A stretch of DNA of 64,000 bases. Source: Rhodopseudomonas pseudopalustris. Lineage in GTDB: Bacteria > Pseudomonadota > Alphaproteobacteria > Rhizobiales > Xanthobacteraceae. Positions within the stretch are counted from its first letter, which is position 1; each line of letters starts with the position of its first letter. The notes below the pieces were generated by a model, which was not told where the DNA came from, ran no database searches, and saw nothing but the letters and a program-made list of their open reading frames with translations. The position numbers and the translations under genes were made by a program. Positions 27,356-36,424 of this stretch are shown piece after piece. Location of the stretch: NCBI RefSeq assembly GCF_900110435.1, contig NZ_FODT01000003.1, positions 372,001 through 436,000 of the forward strand, given 5' to 3'.

Positions 27356-28612
27356 TCAGGCCTGACTCAGCGCCAGTACCAAGTCCGCAGCCCGGTTCCC
27401 TGACCGGACCGACCCCTCGATGGTGGCGGGCAACCCCGTATCAGTCCAATCACCCGCGAGGAATAGGTTTTTCCACTGGGTGACCGGCCCAGGACGCAGG
27501 GCGTTCTGCGCCGGTGTAGCCTCGAAGGTTGCCCGACGCTCGCGGACAATTTGCCACGGCGGCAAATTTGCCCTGATCCCCGCAACTTGACAGATTTCGG
27601 CCCAGATCGCGGCCGCAAGCTGGTCGCGTGGGGCATCGACCAGTCGGTCGCCGTTGCTGATGGTCACCGAGAGCCGGTTCGGGAAGGCGAACAGCCATTC
27701 CACCTCGCCGCCGATGACACCCGTCAGCGCCGGCATCCCGGCCGGCGGCGCGTAATTGAAATGGGCGTTGACGATCGCCCGGTAATTTTGCGGCGCCTTC
27801 AGGCCGGGCAGCAGCGCAGCCGCCGGCCGCGGCGGCACGGCCAGCACCACGACGTCATCGGGGCCGACCGCGACCACATCCTCGCCGCCGAAATTCAGAC
27901 CGCCGACGCGATCGCCGGCGTGCGTCAGCGATCGCAGCTCGTGGCCGAACTGCACGCCCGGGCCGCTGCGCTTCAACAGCTCGACGGCCGGCTCGACCAG
28001 CACCGCGCTGAGGCCGTCGCGGGCGATCAGCGGGCGGCACGCCTTGCCGCCGGCCAGCAGCGTCTCGCGCACCACCGCGCCGGCGAGCCCCGCAGAGCCC
28101 TCCGCCGGTTCGACGTTGAGGGCAGCGAGCAGCAACGGCCGCACCAGCCGGTCGTACAGCGGGCCATTGCACGGAATGGTGTCGCCGATCAGTTTGCTTG
28201 TCGGCGCCCACAGCAGCGGCATCAGCGCCAGATAGTCGCGCAGGCTGGTGTCGGGCACCCGGCTGTTGGCGTCGAGCACCCACAGCGGCAGCCGGCCGCT
28301 GCCGAGGTTGATCCGCCAGCGCGCGTTCGATTTCAGGTCCATGAAGTCGAATTCGGCGCGCTCCGGCCCGACCAGCCCGGCCTCGGTGCCGATCGCGCGC
28401 GCATAGTCGAGCGCGGCCTGGTTGCCCGACAGCAGCAGATGATTGCCGTTGTCGATCACGAGGTTGGTCTGCGCGTCGAAATAGGAGCGGCAGCGCCCGC
28501 CGGCCTGCTGCATCGCCTCGTAGACGTGCACGACGAAGCCCTGGCGGGAGAGCTTGATCGCGGCCGCAAGGCCGGAAATTCCGGCGCCGATGACGTGAAC
28601 TGTTGTTGGCAT
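27356..28612 (-). CDS. hpnE: HpnE, hydroxysqualene dehydroxylase (FAD-dependent)
   Basis: A 418-residue flavoprotein of the phytoene-desaturase group. The FAD motif is VHVIGAGISGLAAAIKLSRQ, followed by the GGRC arginine segment; the C-terminal FAD-binding stretch is LFLAGDWTDTGLPATIEGSV. HpnE reduces hydroxysqualene made by HpnC/HpnD to squalene. Its ATG shares one base with the hpnD stop (TGATG), which argues for translational coupling. Confidence 0.93.
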   Translation of the reverse strand: MPTTVHVIGAGISGLAAAIKLSRQGFVVHVYEAMQQAGGRCRSYFDAQTNLVIDNGNHLLLSGNQAALDYARAIGTEAGLVGPERAEFDFMDLKSNARWRINLGSGRLPLWVLDANSRVPDTSLRDYLALMPLLWAPTSKLIGDTIPCNGPLYDRLVRPLLLAALNVEPAEGSAGLAGAVVRETLLAGGKACRPLIARDGLSAVLVEPAVELLKRSGPGVQFGHELRSLTHAGDRVGGLNFGGEDVVAVGPDDVVVLAVPPRPAAALLPGLKAPQNYRAIVNAHFNYAPPAGMPALTGVIGGEVEWLFAFPNRLSVTISNGDRLVDAPRDQLAAAIWAEICQVAGIRANLPPWQIVRERRATFEATPAQNALRPGPVTQWKNLFLAGDWTDTGLPATIEGSVRSGNRAADLVLALSQA

Positions 28613-29451
28613 CAGACCACCGCGTATTGCAGCAGGATGGCGATCTTCGACGCCTTGCCGAGTTTGACCGGCGCCCGCGGCGGCGCGAAGCCGCGCGCGA
28701 TCAGCAGTTGAAGGATCGAATAATAGTATTTGCCCATGATCCGCGGCGCCTTCACCAGCCGGCGCGGATTGCGGCTCATCACCACATCGGCGGCGTCGAA
28801 ATGCTTCAGCGCGCGCGCGACCAGCGGCGCGCAGACGTTCGGCAACGCGGGGTCCCTGGCGACAAGCATCGGATCGATGCTGGTGATGCCCGCCGCGACC
28901 AGGCCCTCGCGCGGCAGATACAGCCGGCCGAGTTCGGCGTCTTCGTCGATGTCGCGAAGGATGTTGGTGAGTTGCAGCGCGCGGCCGAGATGATGCGCGA
29001 GCAGGATGCCGTCCTGTTCCGGCAGGCCGAAGATCCGCACCGACAGCCGGCCGACCGCGCTGGCGACCCGATCGCAGTACAGATCGAGCGTCGCATCGTT
29101 CGGGGCGCGGATGTCGGCGGTGACGTCCATTTCCATGCCGTCGATGATCGCGAGAAAATCCTCGCGCTTCAGGCCGAATGCGCGCACCGAGCCTTGGTAG
29201 TCCGCAAGCCGCGGCGGCGGCGCGCCGCGATACAGCGCCTCGATATCGTCGCGCCAGCGCTGCAATCCGGCCCGCCGCAGATCGCGCGGCTCGTCGGAAT
29301 CGGCGATGTCGTCGACATAGCGGCAGAAGCTGTAGACCTGAAACATCGCCTCGCGCTGCGGGCGCGGCAGGATGCGCATCGCCGCGTAGAACGAGCTGCC
29401 CAGCGCGACGCCCTGGTGCTCGGCCGGTTCGGTGGTGGTCTGGAGGGTCAT
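28612..29451 (-). CDS. hpnD: HpnD, presqualene diphosphate synthase
   Basis: A 279-residue squalene/phytoene-synthase-fold protein. The two aspartate-rich motifs are YVDDIAD and LRDIDEDAELGRLYLP. HpnD condenses two farnesyl diphosphates to presqualene diphosphate. The start is ATG 29451, overlapping the hpnC stop by four bases (ATGA); the frame is open to 29967 but that part only shadows hpnC. Confidence 0.93.
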   Translation of the reverse strand: MTLQTTTEPAEHQGVALGSSFYAAMRILPRPQREAMFQVYSFCRYVDDIADSDEPRDLRRAGLQRWRDDIEALYRGAPPPRLADYQGSVRAFGLKREDFLAIIDGMEMDVTADIRAPNDATLDLYCDRVASAVGRLSVRIFGLPEQDGILLAHHLGRALQLTNILRDIDEDAELGRLYLPREGLVAAGITSIDPMLVARDPALPNVCAPLVARALKHFDAADVVMSRNPRRLVKAPRIMGKYYYSILQLLIARGFAPPRAPVKLGKASKIAILLQYAVV

Positions 29452-30326
29452 GCGCGCGGCGCCGGGTTCGACACCGGTCCCTTTCGGAAGGTGCGGCGGG
29501 TGATCTCGGATCCGACCGCGCCGATCGTGGAGAACAGAAACTCGATCGGCTTCAGATGCACGCGCTCGCTGAGCGGATCGCGCACCTTGAGCATCCGGAC
29601 GATGCGATCGGCGAACGCCTGGATCACCGAGACTTCGAGGCCGAGCCGGAAATCCTTGACCTCGGCCGCGAGCGGACGGCCTTCGCCGAGCAGCACGTCG
29701 GTGCGCGCGGCGAGGCTCTGCAGACAGTGCAGCAGCGCCGGCGAGGATTTCAACTGGCCGAGTTCCTCGACCTGGGCGCCGACCGCGTCCAGCGCATCGC
29801 GCGGCAGGTAGACGCGGTTGAGATTGCGATAGTCCTTGCCGCAATCCTGCAGGTGATTGTTGACCTGCAGCCCGGCGCACAGCGCGTCGGACGCCGGCCA
29901 GGTCGAGGTGCTCTCGCCATGGACGTCGAGCATGAAGCGACCCACCGGCATCGCCGAATAGCGGCAATAGTGGATCACCTCGTCCCAGTCCTCGTAGCGC
30001 AGCTTGGTGACGTCCATCCGGAACGCGATCAGCACGTCGAGGGCGTGGCGCGGCGGCATCCCGCGCTCCGCCAGCGCGCGGCGCAGATTGACCGCCTCGG
30101 GCTGGGTTTCGCCGCGGCCGAGCAATTCGGCCTCGAGCAGATCAAGGTAGCTCAGCTTGGTCGGGGCATCGAGCATCGCATGGTCGGCGATGTCGTCGGC
30201 GGTACGGACGAAATTGTAGAACGCCAGAATCAGATCGCGATGCCGCGGATGGATGATCCACGACGCAACCGGGAAATTCTCGTCCCGGTGGGTCTTGCCG
30301 GATCGCAGTTCGCTCGCAGACGTCAT
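29448..30326 (-). CDS. hpnC: HpnC, hydroxysqualene synthase
   Basis: A 292-residue member of the squalene/phytoene synthase fold, with aspartate motifs FVRTADDIADHAML and LQDCGKDYRNLNRVYLP. HpnC converts presqualene diphosphate to hydroxysqualene, which HpnE reduces to squalene. It is the first gene of the operon hpnC-D-E-F-G. Its leader contains a hairpin followed by a T run that ends only 45 bases before the ATG. Confidence 0.93.
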   Translation of the reverse strand: MTSASELRSGKTHRDENFPVASWIIHPRHRDLILAFYNFVRTADDIADHAMLDAPTKLSYLDLLEAELLGRGETQPEAVNLRRALAERGMPPRHALDVLIAFRMDVTKLRYEDWDEVIHYCRYSAMPVGRFMLDVHGESTSTWPASDALCAGLQVNNHLQDCGKDYRNLNRVYLPRDALDAVGAQVEELGQLKSSPALLHCLQSLAARTDVLLGEGRPLAAEVKDFRLGLEVSVIQAFADRIVRMLKVRDPLSERVHLKPIEFLFSTIGAVGSEITRRTFRKGPVSNPAPRA

Positions 30327-30369
30327 CGGCTCTGGCTAACGCTTGTTACGGACATCGGATTGAAGACAA

Positions 30370-30424
30370 GGAAAAACGTCGCGAACGGACCCGCCCGGCA
30401 TCCCGGGCAGCTCCGTTCGCGACG
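30370..30424 (-). terminator. Hairpin plus U-tract in the hpnC leader (terminator or attenuator)
   Basis: Perfect 13-bp arms at 30412-30424 and 30377-30389 (CGTCGCGAACGGA and its complement) enclose a second GC stem (GCCCGGgatGCCGGGC type). On the minus strand the hairpin is followed by TTTTT. It may end transcripts of the small gene at 30579-30821 or act within the hpnC leader. Confidence 0.7.
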
Positions 30425-30426
30425 CC

Positions 30427-30455
30427 ATATAAGGGAAATTCTCCGGTTAAACCAA
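30427..30455 (-). promoter_or_regulatory. Possible sigma-70-type promoter of the hpnCDEFG operon
   Basis: On the minus strand TTGGTT (30455-30450) and TTATAT (30432-30427) are spaced by 17 bases. The predicted start of transcription falls at the upstream edge of the leader hairpin. Weak match to consensus. Confidence 0.4.
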
Positions 30456-30578
30456 CGATATTGACGCGGTTTTTCCAGAGGGCCGAAAGTCCCGGTCTAC
30501 ATCGTTACCGGTCCCTGGTCAGGACCTCGGTCCGAGCCTGGGCAGGCGGTAGAAACCCGCCCCGGCCGATCCGCCGCC

Positions 30579-30821
30579 TTACTGGCCGTGATTGACCAGC
30601 ACCTGGTTGCAGGCGCGGCTGATCTTCGGACGGTTCTCTTTCAGGCAGGCCAGGATGGCGAAATCGCCCTGATCCATCAGCTTGCGGCAGTGTCGCTGCA
30701 CGTCGCGCGAGCAGGCGGCTTGCTCCTCGGGCGTACCGCTGCGCTGTTGCTGCTGTTGGGCGAAGGCGCCGGTCGATATCGGAACGAGCAGCAGCGTGAG
30801 CGCAAACAAGGTCTTCTGCAT
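30579..30821 (-). CDS. Small secreted cysteine-rich-repeat protein
   Basis: An 80-residue protein starting at ATG 30821 (GGAAG ribosome site), with a signal peptide (MQKTLFALTLLLVPISTG, cleavage near AFA) and then a QQQQQ linker. The mature part has four cysteines in a CSRDVQRHC and ACLKENRPKISRACNQVL pattern, similar to the Cys-rich repeat of GLG1-like proteins common in Bradyrhizobium relatives. Two disulphides are expected in the periplasm. The function is unknown. It is transcribed toward hpnC, with the leader hairpin between them. Confidence 0.82.
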   Translation of the reverse strand: MQKTLFALTLLLVPISTGAFAQQQQQRSGTPEEQAACSRDVQRHCRKLMDQGDFAILACLKENRPKISRACNQVLVNHGQ

Positions 30822-30940
30822 TGTCTTCCTTCGAGATGATGCGGGGAAATCCGGAATCCATTGTCGATCAGCGTCAACGCGACGCCCGGGACGGTCTGTC
30901 AACCCTCGATCGACACGGATGTGCAAGCCGCCATCTGGCC

Positions 30941-31055
30941 GCGCAAATGCGGCCAAATTTGCGCAGATATTGCGACAGTTGCGATGATGTTTCAAATCTC
31001 GCCAAGTCAGTCAGCCATTTCTTGGCGCAGCGTTGCGAATTTGCGACAATTGCGC
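30941..31055. promoter_or_regulatory. Cluster of six TTGCG boxes and a palindrome in a divergent promoter region
   Basis: TTGCGC/TTGCGA boxes occur at 30959, 30970 and 30979, and again at 31033, 31041 and 31050. The first group overlaps an inverted repeat (GCGCAAAT at 30941 and ATTTGCGC at 30957). The surrounding gap 30822-31238 separates two divergent genes for small secreted proteins and has no coding frame of its own. Confidence 0.45.
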
Positions 31056-31238
31056 GAAGTTCCGACCATTCTGCGCGTGTCCGGCGCGCCACAATCGCGC
31101 GCCCTCGGAAGCGCCCCGGTGTTTGCGCGGAACCAACCGGTATATGATTTGATTTGAACCAGTCGTTACGCAAAAACACTAACAGGCTGATGCGGCGGAG
31201 CGTCGTCTCGGCACGAATTTCTCAGGGGTAGACAAGAA

Positions 31239-31736
31239 ATGAGACTGCTTCGTTCATCCACTTCGCTTCATGGCTTGAAGGCGGCCGGAATCGCCGCGGC
31301 GATGCTGCTGTCGGCCTCGGCGAGTTACGCCGATGGGCCGTTCGCCGGCTTCAATGGTTCGTGGTCCGGCACCGGCACCGTCGCCCTGTCCGATGGAACG
31401 AAGGAGCGGATTCGCTGCCGGGCGACCTACAAGGTCGGCGGCGGCGGCAACGAACTCGCCCAGACGCTGCGCTGCGCCAGCGACAGCTACAAGTTCGACC
31501 TGACCGCCAACGTCATCAGTAACGGCGAACGGATCTCCGGAAACTGGAGCGAAGCCAGCCGCAACATCAACGGCAACCTTCAGGGTAAGGCCGGCGGCGG
31601 CAACATCGAAGTGTTCGTCGAGGCCGCGGGCTTCGCCGCCAGCATCTCGCTGGCCACGCGCGGCAACAAGCAGTCGGTCGCGATCAGCTCCAAGGGCGAC
31701 ATCCGCGGCGTCAACATCAGCATGACGCGCGGCTGA
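31239..31736 (+). CDS. Conserved secreted protein of unknown function
   Basis: A 165-residue protein with a signal peptide (GLKAAGIAAAMLLSASASYA, cleavage before DGPFAGF). The mature part is rich in Gly, Ser and Asn and looks all-beta: FNGSWSGTGTVALSDGTKE, then two cysteines (IRCRATYK and TLRCASDSY) likely to form a disulphide, ending GVNISMTRG. Similar proteins are common in Bradyrhizobium-group genomes without known role. It is monocistronic, with its own terminator. Confidence 0.8.
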   Translation: MRLLRSSTSLHGLKAAGIAAAMLLSASASYADGPFAGFNGSWSGTGTVALSDGTKERIRCRATYKVGGGGNELAQTLRCASDSYKFDLTANVISNGERISGNWSEASRNINGNLQGKAGGGNIEVFVEAAGFAASISLATRGNKQSVAISSKGDIRGVNISMTRG

Positions 31737-31802
31737 TCCTCAATTCCAGGCCGGAGCGGGATGACGTTTCGAAGATCGTTCATCCTGCTCCAGCCGAATC
31801 AA

Positions 31803-31837
31803 AACCCCTCGGACCCGGCGGTCCGAGGGGTTTCTGT
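31803..31837 (+). terminator. Terminator of the secreted-protein gene
   Basis: CCCCTCGGACC pairs with GGTCCGAGGGG around a four-base loop, followed by TTTCTGTT. Confidence 0.85.
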
Positions 31838-31941
31838 TAGAGCGTTTTCGAGCGAAGTGGAAACCGTTCGCGTGAAGAAAACGCGTCAGAACAAAAAGTT
31901 AGAGCTCCGGTTCTGATTCTATCAGAACCGGAAAAGCTCTA
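31838..31941. repeat. ~100-bp dispersed repeat (family B), copy 2, best preserved
   Basis: Begins TAGAGCGTTTTCGAGCGAAG, contains an AACAAAAAGTTAGAGC core and the CCGGTTCTGAT/ATCAGAACCGG palindrome, and ends AAAAGCTCTA. It matches the copy at 19553 in the opposite orientation. Confidence 0.85.
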
Positions 31942-31962
31942 GCGAGCGCTTGAGGCGCCGTC

Positions 31963-34329
31963 CTACATGGCCGCCTTGGGCTTGCGGTTGCCGCGCAGAC
32001 GCTCCGCCATGCCGATCAGCCACATCGCGGTCGGGCGCAGGATGAACAAATCGGCGACCAGCGCGGCGACCATCGCAAATGCGCTGAGCCAGCCGAACAG
32101 CCGCAGCGACGGCAGGTCGGAGAACACCGTGACGCCGAGGCCGCAGGCCAGCACCACGGTGGTGAGGATCAGCGCCGGCCCGACCAGCACGGTGGCGCGC
32201 TCGACCGCGACCGCGGCGCTGGCGCCGGGCGGACTTTCCAGCCGCAGCCGGTTGAGGAAGTGGATCGTCGCGCTGAGGCCGAGACCGAACGACACCGTCA
32301 GCGCCACCACGCTGGCGAATTGCAGCCCCTCCCCCATTACCCAGAGCAGCGTGCCCGACAGCACCACCGGGAAGATGCCCGGCAGGATGCAGGCCAGCAT
32401 CACCACCACCGAGCGGAACGCGAGCCCGATGAACACCGCCACCAGAAGGAATTCGATGGTGAGGCCGTGGTTGAGCTTCGAGATCATGTCGGCGCTGTTG
32501 CGCGCGGCGATCGCCGACAGGCCGGTGACCGCGACCTCGTAGCCGGGGTGTTTCTGCCGCACGGCGTCGAGCGCCTTGTCGAGCTTCTGCACCACCGGCA
32601 GGATCTCGCTGGAATCCAGATCCGGCACCCGGCCGGACACCACCACCGCGGCCTGGTCGGCGGAGATGAAGCGCCGCACCAGATGCTCGGGAATGACGTC
32701 GACATATTCCTTGAGCGTCGCGACGTCGTCGGTCCGCGCCTTTTCGGCGAGCCAGCGGCGCAGCGTCTCCAGCGACCAGACATTGCCGACGCCGGCCTGT
32801 TTCTCGACCATGGCGTGGACGTCGGCGATGGTCTGCAAAGTCTCGGGCGAATACAGCGTCTGGCCCTTGGGCAGCTCGATCAGAACGTCGATCGGATTGG
32901 CGCCGGTCAGCTTGGCGTCGAGCCGGTCGCTGGCCTGCACCGCCTGCTGCTTGTCGGGCACCTGATCGGCAAGCCGGTAGCGCGGTTCGAGATTGGCGTA
33001 GATCACGCCGAGGCCGCCGACGAGCAGCAGCGCCAGCAGGCTGAACAGGCCGGGACGCCCGACCATCCGCACCGCGATGAAGGCGCAGAACCGGCGCAGC
33101 GCATTGACGCCGAGATCGCCGCTCTGAAACTTCGCGGCGAACGCCTGCTCGTTGCGCACCAGCAGCACGCCGAACACCGGCACCAGCGACAGCACCGCGA
33201 CCAGCGCGATCACGGTGGCAACGAGACCGGCCTCGCCGAAAGCGCGGATCAGATCGGAATCGGAGAACTGCAGCGCGATGAAGGAAATGCCAGCGGTGGC
33301 ATGGGTCAGCACACAGGCCGGGCCGACCACCAGCACGGCGTTGCGGAATGCGGTGTATTTGTCTTCGCCGGCGATCAGCCTGTCTCTGGCGGCAAAGGTG
33401 AGCTGCATCGAATCCGCGAAGCTGATCACCATGATCAGCGGCGTCATCACATTCAGGAACATGTTGAGGCTGAAGCCGGCCCAGCCGAGCACGCCGAGCG
33501 ACAGCAGGATCGCCAGCAGCGGCGGGAACGCCGCGACCACCATGAACGAGATCTTGCGGAAGAACAGGATCGCGATCACGCAGCCGGCGAGGATTCCAGC
33601 GATGTTGTAGATCAAGCCGTCGCGCTCGACCGCGTTGCGGATTTCGAGCTGCATCACCGGAACGCCGGACAATTGCCGCGACAGGTCTGCGCCTGCGAGG
33701 TCCTCGGCCATCACCTTGCGGATTTCGCCGATGGTGCTGGCGAGCTTGTTGTTGCCGACGATCTCCGGGTCCAGCGACAGCACGACCAGCGCCAGCGTGC
33801 CATCCTCCGACAACAGCTTGCCGCGGATGATCTCGTTCGCCTTCACCGTCTCGATGAACTTGTCGTAGGCGTCGCCTTCCGGCAGTTCATTGGGAAACAG
33901 CGCCGCCGGCAGCCTGCCCGGCTCCGGCGCCTGCCGCGCCGAGAACAGCGAGATCAGCCCGCGGACGCCGTCGACGAGCTGCATGTCGGTGACGAGATCG
34001 CGCAGCTTCTCGAGATTGTCGCGCGCGAGCAGCGTCTTGCCTTCGACCACCACCAGCACGTCGAATTCGGTCGAGGGGAAACGCTTGGTGACCTGCTCGT
34101 ATTGCTGGAACTCCTTGGAGTCGGAGCGGAACAGCTGACTCAGCGAATCATCGATCTTGATCCGCTGGATGCCGAAGATCGCGGCGACGATCAGGATTGC
34201 GAGAATCACGCAGGAGAGGATCGGCGCGCGCACCGCGATCAGCCCCATCCGCTCCAGCCCGAAAGCAATGCTGAGCCGGCGCCGGTTGGTCTCGTCGATG
34301 TCGGCGTCGTTGATGTTCTTGTGCAGCAT
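31963..34329 (-). CDS. RND/MMPL-family exporter near hpnP
   Basis: A 788-residue inner-membrane transporter with the HpnN-like duplicated plan: helix (PILSCVILAILIVAAIFGIQ), periplasmic domain (DDSLSQLFRSDSKEF), a bundle with the MMPL motif MVISFADSMQLTFAARDRL, a second periplasmic domain and a closing bundle (VSFGLGLSATIHFLNRLRLE). It is a distant paralogue of hpnN, in the same direction as hpnP and 411 bases downstream of it. No membrane-fusion or outer-membrane partner is adjacent. Lipid or hopanoid export is a reasonable guess from family and place, not shown. Confidence 0.85.
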   Translation of the reverse strand: MLHKNINDADIDETNRRRLSIAFGLERMGLIAVRAPILSCVILAILIVAAIFGIQRIKIDDSLSQLFRSDSKEFQQYEQVTKRFPSTEFDVLVVVEGKTLLARDNLEKLRDLVTDMQLVDGVRGLISLFSARQAPEPGRLPAALFPNELPEGDAYDKFIETVKANEIIRGKLLSEDGTLALVVLSLDPEIVGNNKLASTIGEIRKVMAEDLAGADLSRQLSGVPVMQLEIRNAVERDGLIYNIAGILAGCVIAILFFRKISFMVVAAFPPLLAILLSLGVLGWAGFSLNMFLNVMTPLIMVISFADSMQLTFAARDRLIAGEDKYTAFRNAVLVVGPACVLTHATAGISFIALQFSDSDLIRAFGEAGLVATVIALVAVLSLVPVFGVLLVRNEQAFAAKFQSGDLGVNALRRFCAFIAVRMVGRPGLFSLLALLLVGGLGVIYANLEPRYRLADQVPDKQQAVQASDRLDAKLTGANPIDVLIELPKGQTLYSPETLQTIADVHAMVEKQAGVGNVWSLETLRRWLAEKARTDDVATLKEYVDVIPEHLVRRFISADQAAVVVSGRVPDLDSSEILPVVQKLDKALDAVRQKHPGYEVAVTGLSAIAARNSADMISKLNHGLTIEFLLVAVFIGLAFRSVVVMLACILPGIFPVVLSGTLLWVMGEGLQFASVVALTVSFGLGLSATIHFLNRLRLESPPGASAAVAVERATVLVGPALILTTVVLACGLGVTVFSDLPSLRLFGWLSAFAMVAALVADLFILRPTAMWLIGMAERLRGNRKPKAAM

Positions 34330-34740
34330 GCGCTGTTCCGTTCTGGCGATCGTTCAATAACCAAGATGTTCGGCACGATGACGACATCGCAGCGCTGCTG
34401 AAGCGCGAGACTTCGACAACATGCGATGAATGCATCGTGCGCAGGATTTACAGGCTCCGGAGCCCCCCCGGGTGGAGCACCGGGGGCACAGTCGAACAGA
34501 TTCGCTCGGCCGGCGCGATCCAGCATTCCGCCGCGCGTCATGCCGGCCTCGTCGCCCCCTCGTACAACCCCTTGGCCGGTCGCGACGGCCGCCGGGCCGA
34601 CGCCGATACCGGTCGCGGCGACCCGCGCCGGGGCAGTCGCGGCAGATCGCCGAAGCGACGCGCCGTCCGCGCCGATCGGTCATCGTCCGGCCTCACCCGG
34701 CCGCGCGCGAACGACGCCCGGAACGGCGGCCGCCAGGGCC
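34330..34740. other. Intergenic region between hpnP and the RND gene
   Basis: No coding frame with family character on either strand. It contains an imperfect GC hairpin at 34462-34487 without a T run. It presumably holds the promoter of the RND gene. Confidence 0.5.
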
Positions 34741-36324
34741 CTACTCCGCCGGCACCGAGGCTTCGCGCAGCCGGATCGAATAGTTCGACGCGTTAGCCTG
34801 GCCGCGCGAGGCCTCGCGGGCGTAGATGATCAGATGATGCGCGACCACCATGACGCCGAGCAGGTTCTCGATGTCGCCACGAAGGATCCGCGGCACCGCG
34901 AATTTCCAGAAGGCGAGCTTGTAGTCGCCGCGAATGCCGATCTGCCAGATGATGTTGCGCAGCATGATCAGCCCGCGCTTGATGTTGGCCTTCGAGGAGC
35001 GCTGCGGCGTGTCCGGATGCAGGCGCGTCGCGTAGGCGTTGCGGATCTGGTACTCATAGCGCGCCAGCAGCGCTTCGGGCTCGTAGGCGCGCGCCATGCA
35101 ATCCTTCCACATCGCCACCACCTGATCGTGGGGCAGCAGGAAGTCGACATTGGACTCGCGGCCGTCGTCATGGATCAGCCGGCCCTCGCTCTCCAGCCGG
35201 TCCCACAGCGGCGTCTTCGGCAGCGCCTGCAGCAGGTTGATGGTGAGCAGCGGGATCTGCGACTGCGCGATGAACTGCATCAGGAATTCGCCGGTCTCCG
35301 GCGTATCGGTGTCGAGGCCGAGGATGATGCCCGACACCACTTCGATGCCGTAGCTTGAGATCGTGCGAACGCCCTCGAGGATCGGGACCATCATGTTGTG
35401 GTCCTTCTGCATCGCCTTGAGCGCAACCGGATCCGGCGTTTCGATGCCGCAGAAGATGGTGGTGAAATACGCCTCGCGCATCAAACTGAGGATTTCAGGC
35501 CGCTTGGCAATGTTCAGCGTCGCCTCGCAGGCGAGCTGCAGCGCGAAGCCGGTGCGCTTCTGCCATCCCACCAGATGTGGCAACAGATCGAGCGCCGCCT
35601 TGCGGTTGCCGATGAAATTGTCGTCGACGAAATACACCGAGCCGCGGATGCCGCATTCGACCATCCGGTCGAGCTCGACGATGATCTGCTCCGGCGTCTT
35701 CAGCCGCGGGTTGCGGCCGTACAGGCCCGGAATGTCGCAGAATTCGCACTGATACGGGCAGCCCGAGGAATACTGGATGCTGCCGAGCAGATATTTGCTG
35801 CATTCCGCCAGCTCATAGGCCGGGACCGGAAACAGCGTCATGTCGAGGCGATCTTCGGTGGTGAAGATGATCTGCCGCTTCGGCCGCGTGACGTCGTGCG
35901 CCAGCTTCGCGATCAGCTGGTCGGTGGCGTCGCCGAGTTCGCCGACATGCAGATAGTCGAAGCTCGGGTAATGATCCGGGCAGGCGCTGACCGACGGCCC
36001 GCCGATCGCTACCGGCAGATCATAGGTGTGGGCGCGTTTGCAGATGTCGTTCATCTGCTGGCGCTGGATGTGCATGCCGCTCACGAACACCGCATCGGCC
36101 CAGCCGAAATCCTCGGGCGTCGCCGCACGGATGTTTTCGTCGATGAAGCGAACCGACCAGTCTTCCGGCAGATAGGCGGCGATCACCAGCAGGCCTTGCG
36201 GCGGCATGAACGCCGCCACGCCGTCCATCAGCGGATAGGAGTTTTGAAACGTGCCGAATGACTTGGTGTAACGCGGGAAGACGCACAGAATGCGACGGCT
36301 GGTTTGGCCGGATTCAGCTCTCAT
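34741..36324 (-). CDS. hpnP: HpnP, hopanoid C-2 methylase
   Basis: A 527-residue B12-binding radical SAM enzyme. The N-terminal cobalamin-type domain carries AFMPPQGLLVIAAYLPEDW and AIGGPSVSACPDHYPSFDYL; the radical SAM cluster motif is CPYQCEFCDIPGLYGR. The C-terminal DUF4070-like part has YEYQIRNAYATRL. HpnP methylates hopanoids at C-2, the source of 2-methylhopane biomarkers. ATG 36324 follows GAGGAAG. In R. palustris hpnP is known to be under the general stress factor EcfG, and a matching candidate promoter is present. Confidence 0.94.
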   Translation of the reverse strand: MRAESGQTSRRILCVFPRYTKSFGTFQNSYPLMDGVAAFMPPQGLLVIAAYLPEDWSVRFIDENIRAATPEDFGWADAVFVSGMHIQRQQMNDICKRAHTYDLPVAIGGPSVSACPDHYPSFDYLHVGELGDATDQLIAKLAHDVTRPKRQIIFTTEDRLDMTLFPVPAYELAECSKYLLGSIQYSSGCPYQCEFCDIPGLYGRNPRLKTPEQIIVELDRMVECGIRGSVYFVDDNFIGNRKAALDLLPHLVGWQKRTGFALQLACEATLNIAKRPEILSLMREAYFTTIFCGIETPDPVALKAMQKDHNMMVPILEGVRTISSYGIEVVSGIILGLDTDTPETGEFLMQFIAQSQIPLLTINLLQALPKTPLWDRLESEGRLIHDDGRESNVDFLLPHDQVVAMWKDCMARAYEPEALLARYEYQIRNAYATRLHPDTPQRSSKANIKRGLIMLRNIIWQIGIRGDYKLAFWKFAVPRILRGDIENLLGVMVVAHHLIIYAREASRGQANASNYSIRLREASVPAE

Positions 36325-36424
36325 CAGACTTCCTCAGGGAACAATTCTCGAAACCCGTCTTTGATCTGTTGCCCGAACCCTTGGTACGGTTCGAACGACG
36401 AGCCAAATGCAAGCGCTCGGGCAT

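Noticed and set aside
25559-27403. A 614-codon open frame on the plus strand opposite shc
   Set aside because: It is arginine-rich shadow reading of the high-GC shc gene, with no family motif.
32260-34401. A 713-codon open frame opposite the RND gene
   Set aside because: Composition is His/Gln/Arg-rich shadow text; the RND protein on the minus strand has membrane helices and family motifs.
34462-34487. GC hairpin downstream of hpnP as its terminator
   Set aside because: The arms are unequal (bulges) and no T run follows on either strand, so it is not a convincing terminator.
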